From the NCBI GenBank assembly GCA_036320915.1, contig JAXBDG010000023.1, forward strand, positions 558,001 through 622,000: 64,000 bases of DNA, given 5' to 3'. The notes below the pieces were generated by a model. That model was not told the DNA's origin and made no database searches. It saw only the letters and a program-made list of their open reading frames with translations. The position numbers and the translations under genes are program-made. Each line of letters starts with the position of its first letter. Position 1 is the first letter of the stretch. Shown one piece after another: positions 51,780-61,734 of this stretch. This stretch comes from Linnemannia elongata. Taxonomy: Eukaryota > Mortierellomycota > Mortierellomycetes > Mortierellales > Mortierellaceae.

Positions 51780-53110
51780 TAGTTTTACTATATCATACAC
51801 GATTTCTGAGATTCCCTCAAAAAAGTCGTCCAGGTTTGAAAGGTTATATATACCATCACATCCTCAATCCCAGTCGCAGGATCTCTCCTGATATGTGTAA
51901 CTGGATTACCTCGTTGGACACCAGGGAACTCGAGATGAATTCGGAGTATGCCTTTGAGGTTGGAGGGAGTACCCAAAGTTACAAAGTCTTCTCGAATACC
52001 TCCAGAAGATTGGTTTACCTTGATACCGTCCTGTTTTAAGAAACGCGCTCGAATATCGTTAGAGGTTTCGTTGGACTTGTGGGTGACTTTTTAGACAATC
52101 GTTGTAGAGGTTGATCGCAAGAGAGCTAGCGTAACGGTTTTCAGAGAAAAACCAAGCTCCATCCGGACGTCTGCCATCATTGGCAATAAGCATCTTATTG
52201 GAAGAGCACTCAGAGAGGAAAGTGAGATCTGCGCGAACATCAATGGTAGTGTAGCCTAATCCGTTGGCTGTATTAGTCTCGTCAATCTGGAGGTCGAGTT
52301 TGTCATAGTAAGTCGGTAATGTGACGACTTGAAGGAAGAGAATATCAACCAAGCGGTAGCTATTAAAGCGTTGGAGTGACCGAGGGACAAGTGGTTCGAA
52401 AGCATCTCTCTTTAAAGTGGAGGCAATCCTAAAGTTGGTGATAATCTGAAATATCTGATCCAAATAGTCCAAGACGTCGGATCTTCGCCTGTAGCATTCA
52501 GATCTTCTTCCACTGCCTCGACTACCATTGGCTCGTCGATGACCGAGTGAACACCGTCAGTATGCGGTCGCAGTCTGTGAAGGGCCTTGTCCACAAAGTT
52601 GGGCCGATCCTTGCCCGCAAAGGATATTTTGCCACCATGGAGATGATAGGCCAAGACTATTCGTGAAAGAAGACGATCCATCCTGCCTGGTTGGTGATTG
52701 GCGAAAATAGCGCTTACCCCTCTCAGAGGTCTATTCATGGTATGCTCAATCGACTTGCCAATAGCGGCTTGCTTTGAGTTCTCAGGAGAGAGAGGTAAGG
52801 TGAGACCAGATCCGTGGAACCCGGACTGAGTCTGGTATAGATACCAAAGACAACATTCTTATTCTTGATCAGGGCGGAGGACAAGATGAGCTTACCAGCC
52901 AAAATTCTGTTTGCCGCAACTTGCGCCTCATCCAGAGCAAAGGCAACTCCAAGTCGCCCTTGGAAGAAGAAAGCTCCGAATGTTGGCTTGTACTTGAGTG
53001 AGCAAGGCCTTAAATGTACTGTGGTCGAATTCCTTCAGCTTGCGTACCAAGTGTTTGATAGAAAAGGCACCATTGGTGGTCTACTCACGGAAGAGCTGCC
53101 GAGGCTCTAG
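51780..53110 (-). pseudogene. Degenerate Crinkler-like NTPase/nuclease gene
   Basis: Frames spliced only by frameshifts show, in minus-strand order: GVAFALDEAQVAANRILAGK (a Walker-B-like DEAQ, ~52945-52885); LILSSALIKNKNVVFGIYT; MNRPLRGVSAIFANHQPGRM (52738 on); IDEPMVVEAVEEDL (~52545). Then follow RRPDGAWFFSENRYASSLAI (~52160) and a basic C-terminal region (RIHLEFPGVQRGNPVTHIRR, DPATGIEDVMVYI, ~51930-51850). The combination of DEAQ NTPase, an L-R-G-R linker, an IDEP motif and a PDG-containing nuclease-like end resembles Crinkler-type proteins common in Mortierellales and Glomeromycota. Multiple shifts and stops make it a pseudogene. Assignment is from memory of the family's layout. Confidence 0.5.
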
Positions 53111-53581
53111 AATAGGATTGTCGTTGAGGAGATGCTGACGGAGACGTTTGTGAGGTGGACAGTGGAGGGGATGATACTACTAGGTCTGCTTAATCCTCTG
53201 ACAGCGACAATGATGAAGCAGAGGAAGAAAAAGACAAAGACAGTCAAGTGCAAGCTCTGGATGAACATAAGGAGGACAACCAAATGAAGGAAGAGGAGGA
53301 AGAAGAAGAGGAGTTGCAACTCTTACCGGCAAGAACTCGCTACTTTTTTCCTTGTACAGGCAAGGCACAGACGTAGATATTGATTTTCGATCAACCATAT
53401 AGGGCTTTTGTCATTTTCAAGCAAAGAGGAAGTGTTTTTTGACCTGGGAGGTTTGCAGCAGTGTTTATTGCCCATGCAAAACCTACTACCCCTGACTGCA
53501 TCAAAAAATACTCCATCTCATATGTAAAAAATTATGAGCGAAGTCAATGTGGCAAATGAGTATAGCAACCTGCAACTTTCA
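53111..53581. other. Intergenic, acidic low-complexity frame
   Basis: GAA/GAG-rich stretch around 53210-53320 gives biased frames; no gene. Confidence 0.4.
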
Positions 53582-53878
53582 CTATACAAGAGAGGAAGGA
53601 GAGTGAGGGAGACGACTACGACGACGAAGGATGCCACCGCTGTCATTGGGGTTGCCTTGTTTGGGACCAACGGCGGTGAATGAGCCATCAGCATTTTGAC
53701 TGGCATTCTCCGCTGGAGCAGCTAGTTATTTCAAAAGGGAGGGACAAGGTTATTTAGAGGTGGTCCAAAAAGAGAACATCGAACTGTAGTGCTCTTACAG
53801 TGACTGGTTGTTACCTCTCGCAGTGTCTGCCATTGTGGCAATGATGCAAAGTGTAAACATAATCAATATTGTCTTCAT
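53582..53878 (-). CDS. Small secreted protein, 67 aa, spliced
   Basis: Exons 53878-53815 and 53721-53582 join in frame through a 93-bp intron (GTAACA...ACTAG). Exon 1 encodes a signal peptide (MKTILIMFTLCIIATMADTA). Exon 2 gives a short Asn/Gly/Ser-rich mature part (AENASQNADGSFTAVGPKQG) with a dibasic ILRRRSR site near the end. No cysteines. A GATAAAAA box lies about 120 bp upstream. The spliced frame was deduced by eye. It may be a secreted peptide or propeptide; the function is unknown. Confidence 0.6.
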
Positions 53879-54661
53879 TGTTGGTAGTTGCTTTGGGGTC
53901 GGGGAGCCTTGGCTGTTGTATTTGGGACAGGAGAGGGTGAGAGGAGTGGAAAGAGGTAGAGAGAGAGAGAAGAGAATGCAGTTTGAGTGGCAGGTTTTTA
54001 TCTGGAATTAATGGATAGGGTGTGGTGTGGTGATGATTAGACGTCGCCTTCCCCATGTTGTTGGAATGTAGTGGAGAAAAGGAGTGCCCTTGCGATATCC
54101 TCGCAGTAACAAGGGCACAATGAGGAAAAATATCACGGAGTTGCTTTGCTCGACAGCAGGAGAATGAAAAAAGTCAAGGAGAGAGAGTGAGGGAGAGAGA
54201 GAGAGTGAGTGAGAGAGTGCAAAGGCAAGGGGTTAAAAATTTGAGGGGTAGGTTACTTGGTCTGACTGACCCTATGCTGCGCTTGTTGATCATTTGCTTT
54301 CTCCTGTTTCAACCGCCTACTGCTTTTGCAAGGCAGACATATGCTCGCAATTTACGCTTCCAGCGACCATCCAAAGATGTGGGTAAACTGGCTAAACAGA
54401 GTTCCTTTTTTGTCAACACGCTACTGTCTTCTGTTTACTGTCTACAGTACTGTCCTTGGTGAAGCTGATTGAGTCTCACCGATCCCGAGGAAGATAAACT
54501 ACAAACCACATCCTCCTGGTCTCTACCGTCCCTTTTGTAAGGGCCAAGAATGTAAAGACATATGATTAAGTATAGTAGATCTAAATGGATATGTTCGTTC
54601 TTATTCTACGTTTATTATAGTGCAATCAAGCATCCAGGAAATAAAAACGCCGAACAAACCA
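53879..54661. other. Intergenic with GA microsatellite
   Basis: (GA)n-rich run at about 54178-54219. No gene seen. Confidence 0.5.
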
Positions 54662-56632
54662 TCACAGATAAAGGTTACCGTAGAGGGAAGGAACCATGAC
54701 AAGGTTAGGACGCCGTGTCTGCAACAGTTGCAACACCTCAGGAATATCATCTATTGGCGTTCCCTCCTCTTGGTAGTTGTGCCCTTTTGGCAAGAAATGT
54801 GCTACCCTCAGAGCCGGGAAATGTTCCACAAACCAATCGACATCTCGCTCGCCCATCTTCGCCTCCTCTGCCATATGCCTCCATACAATCGATCCTCGGA
54901 GTTTCTGCAACTTGGTCAGTCTGGCGAATTCGGATAAGTAACCCAGTCTTGTCGAAGGATTCTCGAGGACTAGCATCCCAGGAAGACAGTTCTTTTCAAA
55001 GGGAACCTCCTGCATATGTTCGAGAGCGACCTCTGAAGGGATGTGAATCGAGGCGGCCGATCTCAGATCCAACACTCGGAGCTCAGTCAGCGATCCGATC
55101 TGGGCGTAGAACTTGCCCAACATCTCCCAGTGTGCATGATCGTCCCCCCTCCACCACGTCTTGCTTGGATCAGTCAAGTAAAAGGGACTCTTGCCGTCGG
55201 GCGTCAACTTGACTGGGATGCTGAGGGTCCGGATCCTGATGCATGCCCACTTGTCCATGATAGCATCTTCCAGTGTTAGACAGCATTTGGTGGAGTAAAA
55301 CTCTGAAAGCTCAAGAATTTCCAGCGCCTGACATTGTGTAAGAACTGTCCTGAGAACTGCACTCGCTAGAGTGCGGCAGCTCATTAGCTCAATCCTCTGA
55401 AGTGTCTCCGAATGTCGGGTCCAAGCAGCCCCTAGTCTGTCGGGAAAGTAGTCCACATATGCAAACAACTGAAAGCTCTTCAGCTGCTGACCGGGGATCG
55501 CTTCCATCATGCTCATCATCGATGCTCCCTTATTGTCTTCAAAAGGTCTCAGCATTCTGAGGCTGGTGATTAGAGAGCAGTGCTTGCCAATTGTCTCCGC
55601 TACCTTCTCAGAGACTTCCATGTCCCTGAGGGAAGGGATCGAGAGAGATTCTAATGCCGGACAATGCTCCAAAATCCTGCAGAGAAGACGTGCTTGATAT
55701 CCTGCATACGATGATGGGATGTCGAGAATCTTCAGATAACGCAAGGGTTCCTTCCGCAGAACTAAAGGCCCTTGTCCATAATCCCAGTCACTCTCCCAAG
55801 GATCTAGCTGTAATATCTTTTCTCGGTCCTCGATGAGCGAAAGCATATAGAGTTCTTCCAAGGAACCAGGGCAACTAAAGAAGATCACCTCAAGAGCTCG
55901 AAAGGCGATATGATCCGGCGCCAGACCATTCAGTCGTAAAGTCCTGAGTTGTCGCAGTCCAGAGATCGTCCGACAGAGGTCCCGCACCACCTTCGAAGAG
56001 TTGAGATCCAATGACCGGAGATCTAAATGCACAAGCGTCGAACTGTTAAGACGGAGCAGCCAAAATGTTTGATGATGATGAGGCCCGTGAAGACATCCCG
56101 ATGGTAGGTCGGCGTTGCTGCCACCATAAGCATCGGTGCCGATGAATGCCTTGTATTTGGTTAGCCGACGAAGTGGGGGCAGGGGGGCGGTGGGTAGCGA
56201 CTTTGATATCTCCATTCCTCCACAGCCGGGATGAGTGAGGGCATTTGTCGAAATGGTGTCTTGCTCCGTATCCTCTAGTGCATCCGGTCCTGCTGACGAA
56301 CTTGTGGGAATTGTGTTGAAGTAGGCCAAGACGGCGTGGAAGTAAAACCAAGAAAAGTCGGCCTTCCAGTACACAGCGCGGACGGTATTGATATTGTTGT
56401 AGAGTGCCTGAAGTCCTTCGGGTGAGGCCAGGAGACGTGCTTGGGCAGTGTTGGCATTGTTTAAAAAGTTCTTTCCAAGAAGATGAATGGAATGCCACAG
56501 TAAGGGTGTGCAGGTGGAACACAGACGTCGGTTCACGAGGCTGAGGTGGACGATGTTCTGCCGGGAGAGGTGTGGAGTGACGAGGGCGATCAGTTCTGGG
56601 AGGTTGAAGAATGATTCGCAAGCCGTGGTCAT
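54662..56632 (-). CDS. F-box protein with C-terminal LRR-like domain (copy 1)
   Basis: Single exon of 656 residues. The ATG at 56632 (MTTACESFFNLPELI) was chosen because the F-box starts immediately and upstream frame sequence is leader-like. The F-box covers about residues 8-50 (FFNLPELIALVTPHLSRQNI, LSLVNRRLCSTCTPLLWHSI). The rest is irregular leucine-rich repeats of the fungal F-box type (LVHLDLRSLDLNSSKVVRDL, LRQLRTLRLNG, LESLSIPSLRD). It is expected to be an SCF adaptor. Two relatives follow upstream at 59188-61020 and 61245-61680. TATATA lies about 250 bp upstream of the start. Confidence 0.88.
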   Translation of the reverse strand: MTTACESFFNLPELIALVTPHLSRQNIVHLSLVNRRLCSTCTPLLWHSIHLLGKNFLNNANTAQARLLASPEGLQALYNNINTVRAVYWKADFSWFYFHAVLAYFNTIPTSSSAGPDALEDTEQDTISTNALTHPGCGGMEISKSLPTAPLPPLRRLTKYKAFIGTDAYGGSNADLPSGCLHGPHHHQTFWLLRLNSSTLVHLDLRSLDLNSSKVVRDLCRTISGLRQLRTLRLNGLAPDHIAFRALEVIFFSCPGSLEELYMLSLIEDREKILQLDPWESDWDYGQGPLVLRKEPLRYLKILDIPSSYAGYQARLLCRILEHCPALESLSIPSLRDMEVSEKVAETIGKHCSLITSLRMLRPFEDNKGASMMSMMEAIPGQQLKSFQLFAYVDYFPDRLGAAWTRHSETLQRIELMSCRTLASAVLRTVLTQCQALEILELSEFYSTKCCLTLEDAIMDKWACIRIRTLSIPVKLTPDGKSPFYLTDPSKTWWRGDDHAHWEMLGKFYAQIGSLTELRVLDLRSAASIHIPSEVALEHMQEVPFEKNCLPGMLVLENPSTRLGYLSEFARLTKLQKLRGSIVWRHMAEEAKMGERDVDWFVEHFPALRVAHFLPKGHNYQEEGTPIDDIPEVLQLLQTRRPNLVMVPSLYGNLYL

Positions 56633-57462
56633 CGTGTGGATATTGGTGGTTGGGCGAGTCCTGATGATGGCAATGAAATTGAATAGAGTAGAGGAGAGAT
56701 TCAAACAGACGAATAAATCGGTGGTGTATTTGTTTGCTCTTTTTTTGTATGCGGGAGAAGTACACATAGACTTTAAGAGGAAGTGGACAGGGCCGTGAGA
56801 GCTATGAAAATTGACAGTCCCACAGGAGAGCAAGGACGAGAAGGACAGGGCACGGTTGGAAGAAAGGGAAGAGTGGGAATATATAGCAATAGGTCATATG
56901 AGGTGCCAGCACCAACACCACGAACCTGATGCCGAGCAAAGGCAATAGCTGATATTATGCCTGATGATGGTGGCACTGACACCCGTCCAATCCGGATGCG
57001 CTAGTCGGTGCCTGGTTCCTGAGTCGAAAAACACGTGTGGATGCGATGAAGTGACTGTTAATGGTACTTCCCTCGTCTGAAAGTGACAAAAGGGTCAAGT
57101 ACAAGGAAAACACCAACCCACCTGCAAACATACACATTCCTTCATTTAACAAAGGAATCCCCCATCTTCACAGTCTTCACATCCCCAGGACTGTTCGCCA
57201 TCTTTACGTAGAAAGTCGACTTTCAGCATGCCTTAGTTCTCAAGGATGAACCGTTTCATCCGCAACGCCCTCCTTCCGCACTTTTGATACACCTCAACCT
57301 ACTCCTCCTCAAGAGTGAACCCAGCCTTTCACTTAAACCCTATAGACTACTGCGACGTTGCTTTTTGATCCTTTGATGTCGGCTCTTTCAATCCTTTGAT
57401 TCATTAGAATTCGAGGTCATGTTGTCGATGCTTTGTTCATTTGTACGATTTTGAGTTTTATT
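56633..57462. other. Intergenic, promoter of F-box copy 1
   Basis: Contains ATATATA at about 56879-56885 (minus-strand TATA). No other gene. Confidence 0.45.
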
Positions 57463-57831
57463 TCAGGGAAAAGGGGTCAAATCGTCGTTCAAGCACCCAT
57501 TTGGATTTTTTCGGATTAATAGGGTCCAGTACCGCAGCGACTCATCCGCGTCACGATGCCCCAGGACTGTTTCGGTCAGGAGGGGGTAACTGACCAACTC
57601 GAGACACGTTTCAAAAAGACTATGGATCTTGTCCAATGTAGCACGATCATGGTATGCCGTATGCGCTATCAGTTCTCTTTCCAGCACTCGTACGTCTCTT
57701 GCCAGCTCGCGCTTGGTGCCACTGAGGAAATTGAAAAAAGTCCATTTCTGTGCAGTGGTAGTAATAGCTTCCGATAAAGACGAGATGGAGGCTAAAATAT
57801 CGCTCATAGTGGAGAATCTAGGCAGGGTCAT
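57463..57831 (-). CDS. Hypothetical helical protein, 122 aa
   Basis: ATG 57831 opens a frame with amphipathic helices (SDILASISSLSEAITTTAQK, ELARDVRVLERELIAHTAYH, DKIHSLFETCLELVSYPLL) and no stop bias. A second ATG lies nine codons in. It resembles N-terminal helical bundles of signalling proteins, but I do not recognise it. Confidence 0.45.
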   Translation of the reverse strand: MTLPRFSTMSDILASISSLSEAITTTAQKWTFFNFLSGTKRELARDVRVLERELIAHTAYHDRATLDKIHSLFETCLELVSYPLLTETVLGHRDADESLRYWTLLIRKNPNGCLNDDLTPFP

Positions 57832-59187
57832 GACGGGATAATAAGGATGTCAGCTTTATTTAGTAGGGTCCTCAACGCCAACCTTGGAAGTTGGGGTCTC
57901 TCTCCCTCATCTGGGAACACAACCGATTCTGCATGCCGTGCAAACAGTATTTGATGCAGCATGGATGACCTATTTTGTTGTACTATTACCTTTCCCAAGT
58001 CAAGACGAGTTTAACGATGGACGGGTGTTTATTTGAGTAGGGAATGGTTTAGGAAAGGTTTTCAGAGTCTTGGGTAGGTTGCATTCGGTTTAAATGAGTA
58101 GGTTCAGTGCTTATTTATATACCTTCGTGCGTGGCTGTGCACTGTTAATTTATCAATAGTGGACATGTTATGCCAAGAGTCTGCCAAGTGTCGATCATAC
58201 AGAGGGCCACGGGAGTCCAGTCATACAATGGATAACTATTTATTCTTTTGTGATTCTCGGCGTTTACAGTGAAAGGTCTGTGTTAAAGACTCTGGGATCG
58301 GATGGAGTGGGATGGACAGAATGGCTGTTAGTAGCTTCCTCATCTCCTCCTACTCAGCCTTAGTAAAGAGCACCTCTGTCCCCCAACAGTCAAAGTCAAT
58401 TGTATGGAATCACACATTATACCTAGCGATCCTCCTTGCGCAATCGATCTTGTTAATATCGACTGATCATGGCAAGAGCCGTTAGATCATGCCATCCACT
58501 ATTATTTTGATTCACAGTCCTGCTTCGCCCTCTTCTGAGTAGAAATAATAACCAGAGTAGCAGTAACATGAGGAATAGGAGATGATGGAACAAAGAGGGG
58601 ATCCTTTTATTAAAATCGAGTTTGCGAACTATTAAAATCGTTTTTTTCTTGTATCGACCTTCTATATCTCACATGTTGCGCCACACGAGAGGGGCGGATG
58701 GGTGGAGGAGGCAAATGGTGCTTGAAGTGGATACCGGGGCGATGGGGGGTGGTCCCGGAGCGAGACAGGCCAAGGCAGTTCTGTAGGAAGAAGTAATGGA
58801 GGTATCATGAGGCATTGGGAGGGGGGTATGTGGGCCATGTACATGTACATAACGTTTGTTTTGATTCTTGTGCTACGAAGAAAGATCAGGGATATTGAGA
58901 TGGTGACCAATTCGCATATGAGCCATGCCCATGGCCAGATTCAACAACCATGGTTACATTAGCAGAATTTTCATTTGAAAGTGTGAAGAGATCCACTCCC
59001 ATCCTCATCCAAACCGCGATCAGTACTTTTTCTGGTAGGAGCTGGCCACTTTCAGGTTTACCATAGATGACTGAGGCTGTCCAAAAACGGTCACGTGCTT
59101 TCAATGCCGAATCGAAAGAAAAGGTGAAAGGAATCGGAACATGGATGGTTCCTAGCGAAGGGAAGGCTCTACAATTTCATCCGCACC
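57832..59187. other. Intergenic, nothing supported
   Basis: Upstream of the hypothetical gene and downstream of F-box copy 2. Short frames only; GTACATGTACAT near 58838. Confidence 0.45.
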
Positions 59188-61020
59188 TCAAAACTCTCTA
59201 CTAGGCCATCTAGATGGACCAGCGCGCAGCTTGAGCCAAGGACGTCTCGCACGAAGCATCCGATACCCCTCACCATCATCCAACAACGAAAACATAACCA
59301 ACCTCAGTGCCGGTAGGTGGCTCCCAAACCAATCCGCCTCCCTCACCCCAATCCTCGCCCAGTCATCCCCCTGTGTCCAAACATAAAACCCTCTGAGCTC
59401 CCGCAACATGTTCAACCCCGACCATACAGTCAGGTGACCAGCCTTCTTCCCTCTCACCACATCGTCCACTCCAAGGCCGATAGGCATGCCCTTCCACCCT
59501 ATTGCTTTGAGATCCAAAACCTCAAGACACGCCAATCTGCCAATCTGCGCATACAATCTCCCAAGATGCTCCCAATGGCTATGATCCCGCTCTGTCCAAG
59601 TCGCACAGCTCGGGTCGTTCAAGTACTGGGGGACCGTCATCATCATGATGTTGATCTTCAGGTGCCGAATCCTCGCACAAACCCACTCATCCTCAACAGC
59701 ATCTGCCAGAGTCAAACAGCTGTCGGCGCTTCTATGATTTTTATGCCGAGTCGCCATAAAGGTCTCCAAAACTCCGCAGGATGTCAGAACCGCTTGTATC
59801 ATCGAGCTCGAGATGCAATGATTGCCAGTCAACTCTATCTTCCGGAGGGTAGCGGAATGTCGGGTCAAAGCAGCCCTCATCTGAACAGTTTTCGAGTTCG
59901 CGATATTGCAATAAAGACTCTGCAAGCGACCCACAGGAAGGGCGCTCAAGATCAGCCCCAGGAGTTTTGCATCACACGTACTTGGAAACAACAGATCCGT
60001 GGTAAAACGACACAGTTCGGCCATCAACGTGACAACAGACGAGACGCCATCGACAACGCTGTAAAGACCAGGCAACTTCAAAACCTCGACCGTGCGACAA
60101 CGTTTCAAGAACAGTTGGAGAACAGCCACCAATTGGGCATTAGGCATGCTGGGAAGGGTCAGACTCTTGAGGCGGAGTAGCGGCGCGGTCATCATAACCA
60201 GGGGTCCCTGATGGAAATCCCAATCGCTTTCAACAGGATCCATAGCAAGTGGTGGATTGGTGCGGTTTATATGCCTGAATTTCAGGGACAGTTGGACTAG
60301 CGATGCTGGACAGCTGAAGATGATGGCTTGGAGCACTTCACGCTTCTCGGCAATGAAAAAGTGCGGCTGTGCCCCCAATCGCAGGGTTCTAAGGTGAGTC
60401 AGCTGTGATATTGTCCTGCATAGGTCTCGAACCACTAGAGGAGACTCCAGGAGCAGTTGCTCACAATCCAGATAGGTCAAGGTCTGGTGATTGACTCGGG
60501 CCAGCCATAGATTCCGATGGAGATGACAGTCGAACGGGTGAATCTTTAATGGTCCTGGTATCTTTTCGGCGTAGGGAATTGTGGGTATGCGCACCCTGAG
60601 ACGTTCCAATTCAAGAAGGGGCGGTAGAGGTGCTACAGACGAGGCAGCTGAAGTACGCATGGAGCCCCAATCCGGATGCAAGAGAGCACTGGTGGGTATT
60701 GACTGGAGAGCAGGAGTGATGTTCAAATAAACTAGGAGCGCTTGAAAATAGTGTGAAGAAAATTCGGCACCCCAGGCGATAGCGCGGACAAGATCATGAT
60801 TGTCGGCGAGGGCTTGCAACCCTTCCTGAGAGTCGAGAAGTCGAGACGAGTAGGACGAGTCCTGGAGTAGGTCGAGTGATTGCCATAAAAGTGGGGAGCA
60901 GTTTATGTAGATGGTGCGATTCGTCCTTGCCAGTCGAACGAGGTCGGTCCGAGAGAGGAATCGTACAAGAGAGGCGAGTAGCTCTGGGATCGCAATGACC
61001 CTCTCGCACGCCGCAGTCAT
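59188..61020 (-). CDS. F-box protein with C-terminal LRR-like domain (copy 2)
   Basis: Single exon of 610 residues. The start at ATG 61020 (MTAACERVIAIPELL) aligns with copy 1; an in-frame ATG at 61146 would add 42 hydrophobic residues and cannot be excluded. The F-box covers about residues 8-50 (LASLVRFLSRTDLVRLARTN, CSPLLWQSLDLL). Repeats and spacing follow copy 1 (VVRDLCRTISQLTHLRTLRL; AALTRHSATLRKIELTGNH; DPSCATWTERDHSHWEHLG). Copies 1 and 2 are clearly paralogous but well diverged. Likely SCF substrate adaptor. Confidence 0.88.
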   Translation of the reverse strand: MTAACERVIAIPELLASLVRFLSRTDLVRLARTNRTIYINCSPLLWQSLDLLQDSSYSSRLLDSQEGLQALADNHDLVRAIAWGAEFSSHYFQALLVYLNITPALQSIPTSALLHPDWGSMRTSAASSVAPLPPLLELERLRVRIPTIPYAEKIPGPLKIHPFDCHLHRNLWLARVNHQTLTYLDCEQLLLESPLVVRDLCRTISQLTHLRTLRLGAQPHFFIAEKREVLQAIIFSCPASLVQLSLKFRHINRTNPPLAMDPVESDWDFHQGPLVMMTAPLLRLKSLTLPSMPNAQLVAVLQLFLKRCRTVEVLKLPGLYSVVDGVSSVVTLMAELCRFTTDLLFPSTCDAKLLGLILSALPVGRLQSLYCNIANSKTVQMRAALTRHSATLRKIELTGNHCISSSMIQAVLTSCGVLETFMATRHKNHRSADSCLTLADAVEDEWVCARIRHLKINIMMMTVPQYLNDPSCATWTERDHSHWEHLGRLYAQIGRLACLEVLDLKAIGWKGMPIGLGVDDVVRGKKAGHLTVWSGLNMLRELRGFYVWTQGDDWARIGVREADWFGSHLPALRLVMFSLLDDGEGYRMLRARRPWLKLRAGPSRWPSREF

Positions 61021-61244
61021 GAACGGAATGAGTGTGGGAGGTAGGAAAAGATGAAGAAGAAAAGCAAGAGTCGCAAGCAGCCGCCCTCGCTTTTTACTTT
61101 TTGTGAGCCCAATTGCACACGCCGCATTGTCAAAACAGTCACTCATCTTTTTATTACCTCACTTCAATCAACATGCGTCTACGAAGGCAGCGAACTGCGG
61201 CTCTGAGACAACGAATTGCGGCTCTGTCCAACTAACACGACCCA

Positions 61245-61680
61245 CTAGTCGCATAACATGAGCCCAGGTCGCCTTACTTCAAGCATCTGTAGAGCATCAC
61301 TACCACTCACACCCATGAATGTAGCCACTCTCAGAGCTGGTAGGTGCCTCACAAGCCACTCGACCTATTGCTCACCTAATCTCTCCCGGACATACCTGCT
61401 CGTCCATGCAAACGATCCTCGGAGTTCCCGCGGCCTGGTCAATCCCGAAAGTCTTGCCAAATATCCAATTTTTCCCTGATTAGGATCTTCCAGCTCCAAC
61501 AATCCAGGGAAATATGTCTCGGAAGGCAATGTGATATCATCCTGCGGATGTCCTCTGGATTGTCCATGCAGCTGTTTCCTTGGCACCAAGGATCTAAGAT
61601 AGTATAGAGTCGACCGAGATCATCCCTATGGCAGAGATCGTCTGCCGTCCACGTCTCCTTGCTCGGGCCGGCAATGTACA
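61245..61680 (-). pseudogene. F-box/LRR copy 3, 3' fragment
   Basis: Frames match the C-terminal ~140 residues of copies 1-2: AGPSKETWTADDLCHRDDLG; YLARLSGLTRPRELRGSFAW; VEWLVRHLPALRVA; and LQMLEVRRPGLML at the stop (61245-61247). A shift near 61600 and a stop near 61366 break it. The 5' side ends abruptly at the palindrome and LINE at 61676, so the remaining ~500 codons are gone or lie beyond the LINE. Confidence 0.85.
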
Positions 61681-61734
61681 CTCAATTCCTGCTAAGTGTC
61701 ATGATTCATGACACTTAGCAGGAATTGAGTGTAC
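61676..61734. repeat. 59-bp perfect palindrome at the LINE 5' junction
   Basis: Arms 61676-61704 and 61706-61734 (29 bp each: GTACACTCAATTCCTGCTAA... and its complement) around a single central T at 61705. Confidence 0.92.
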
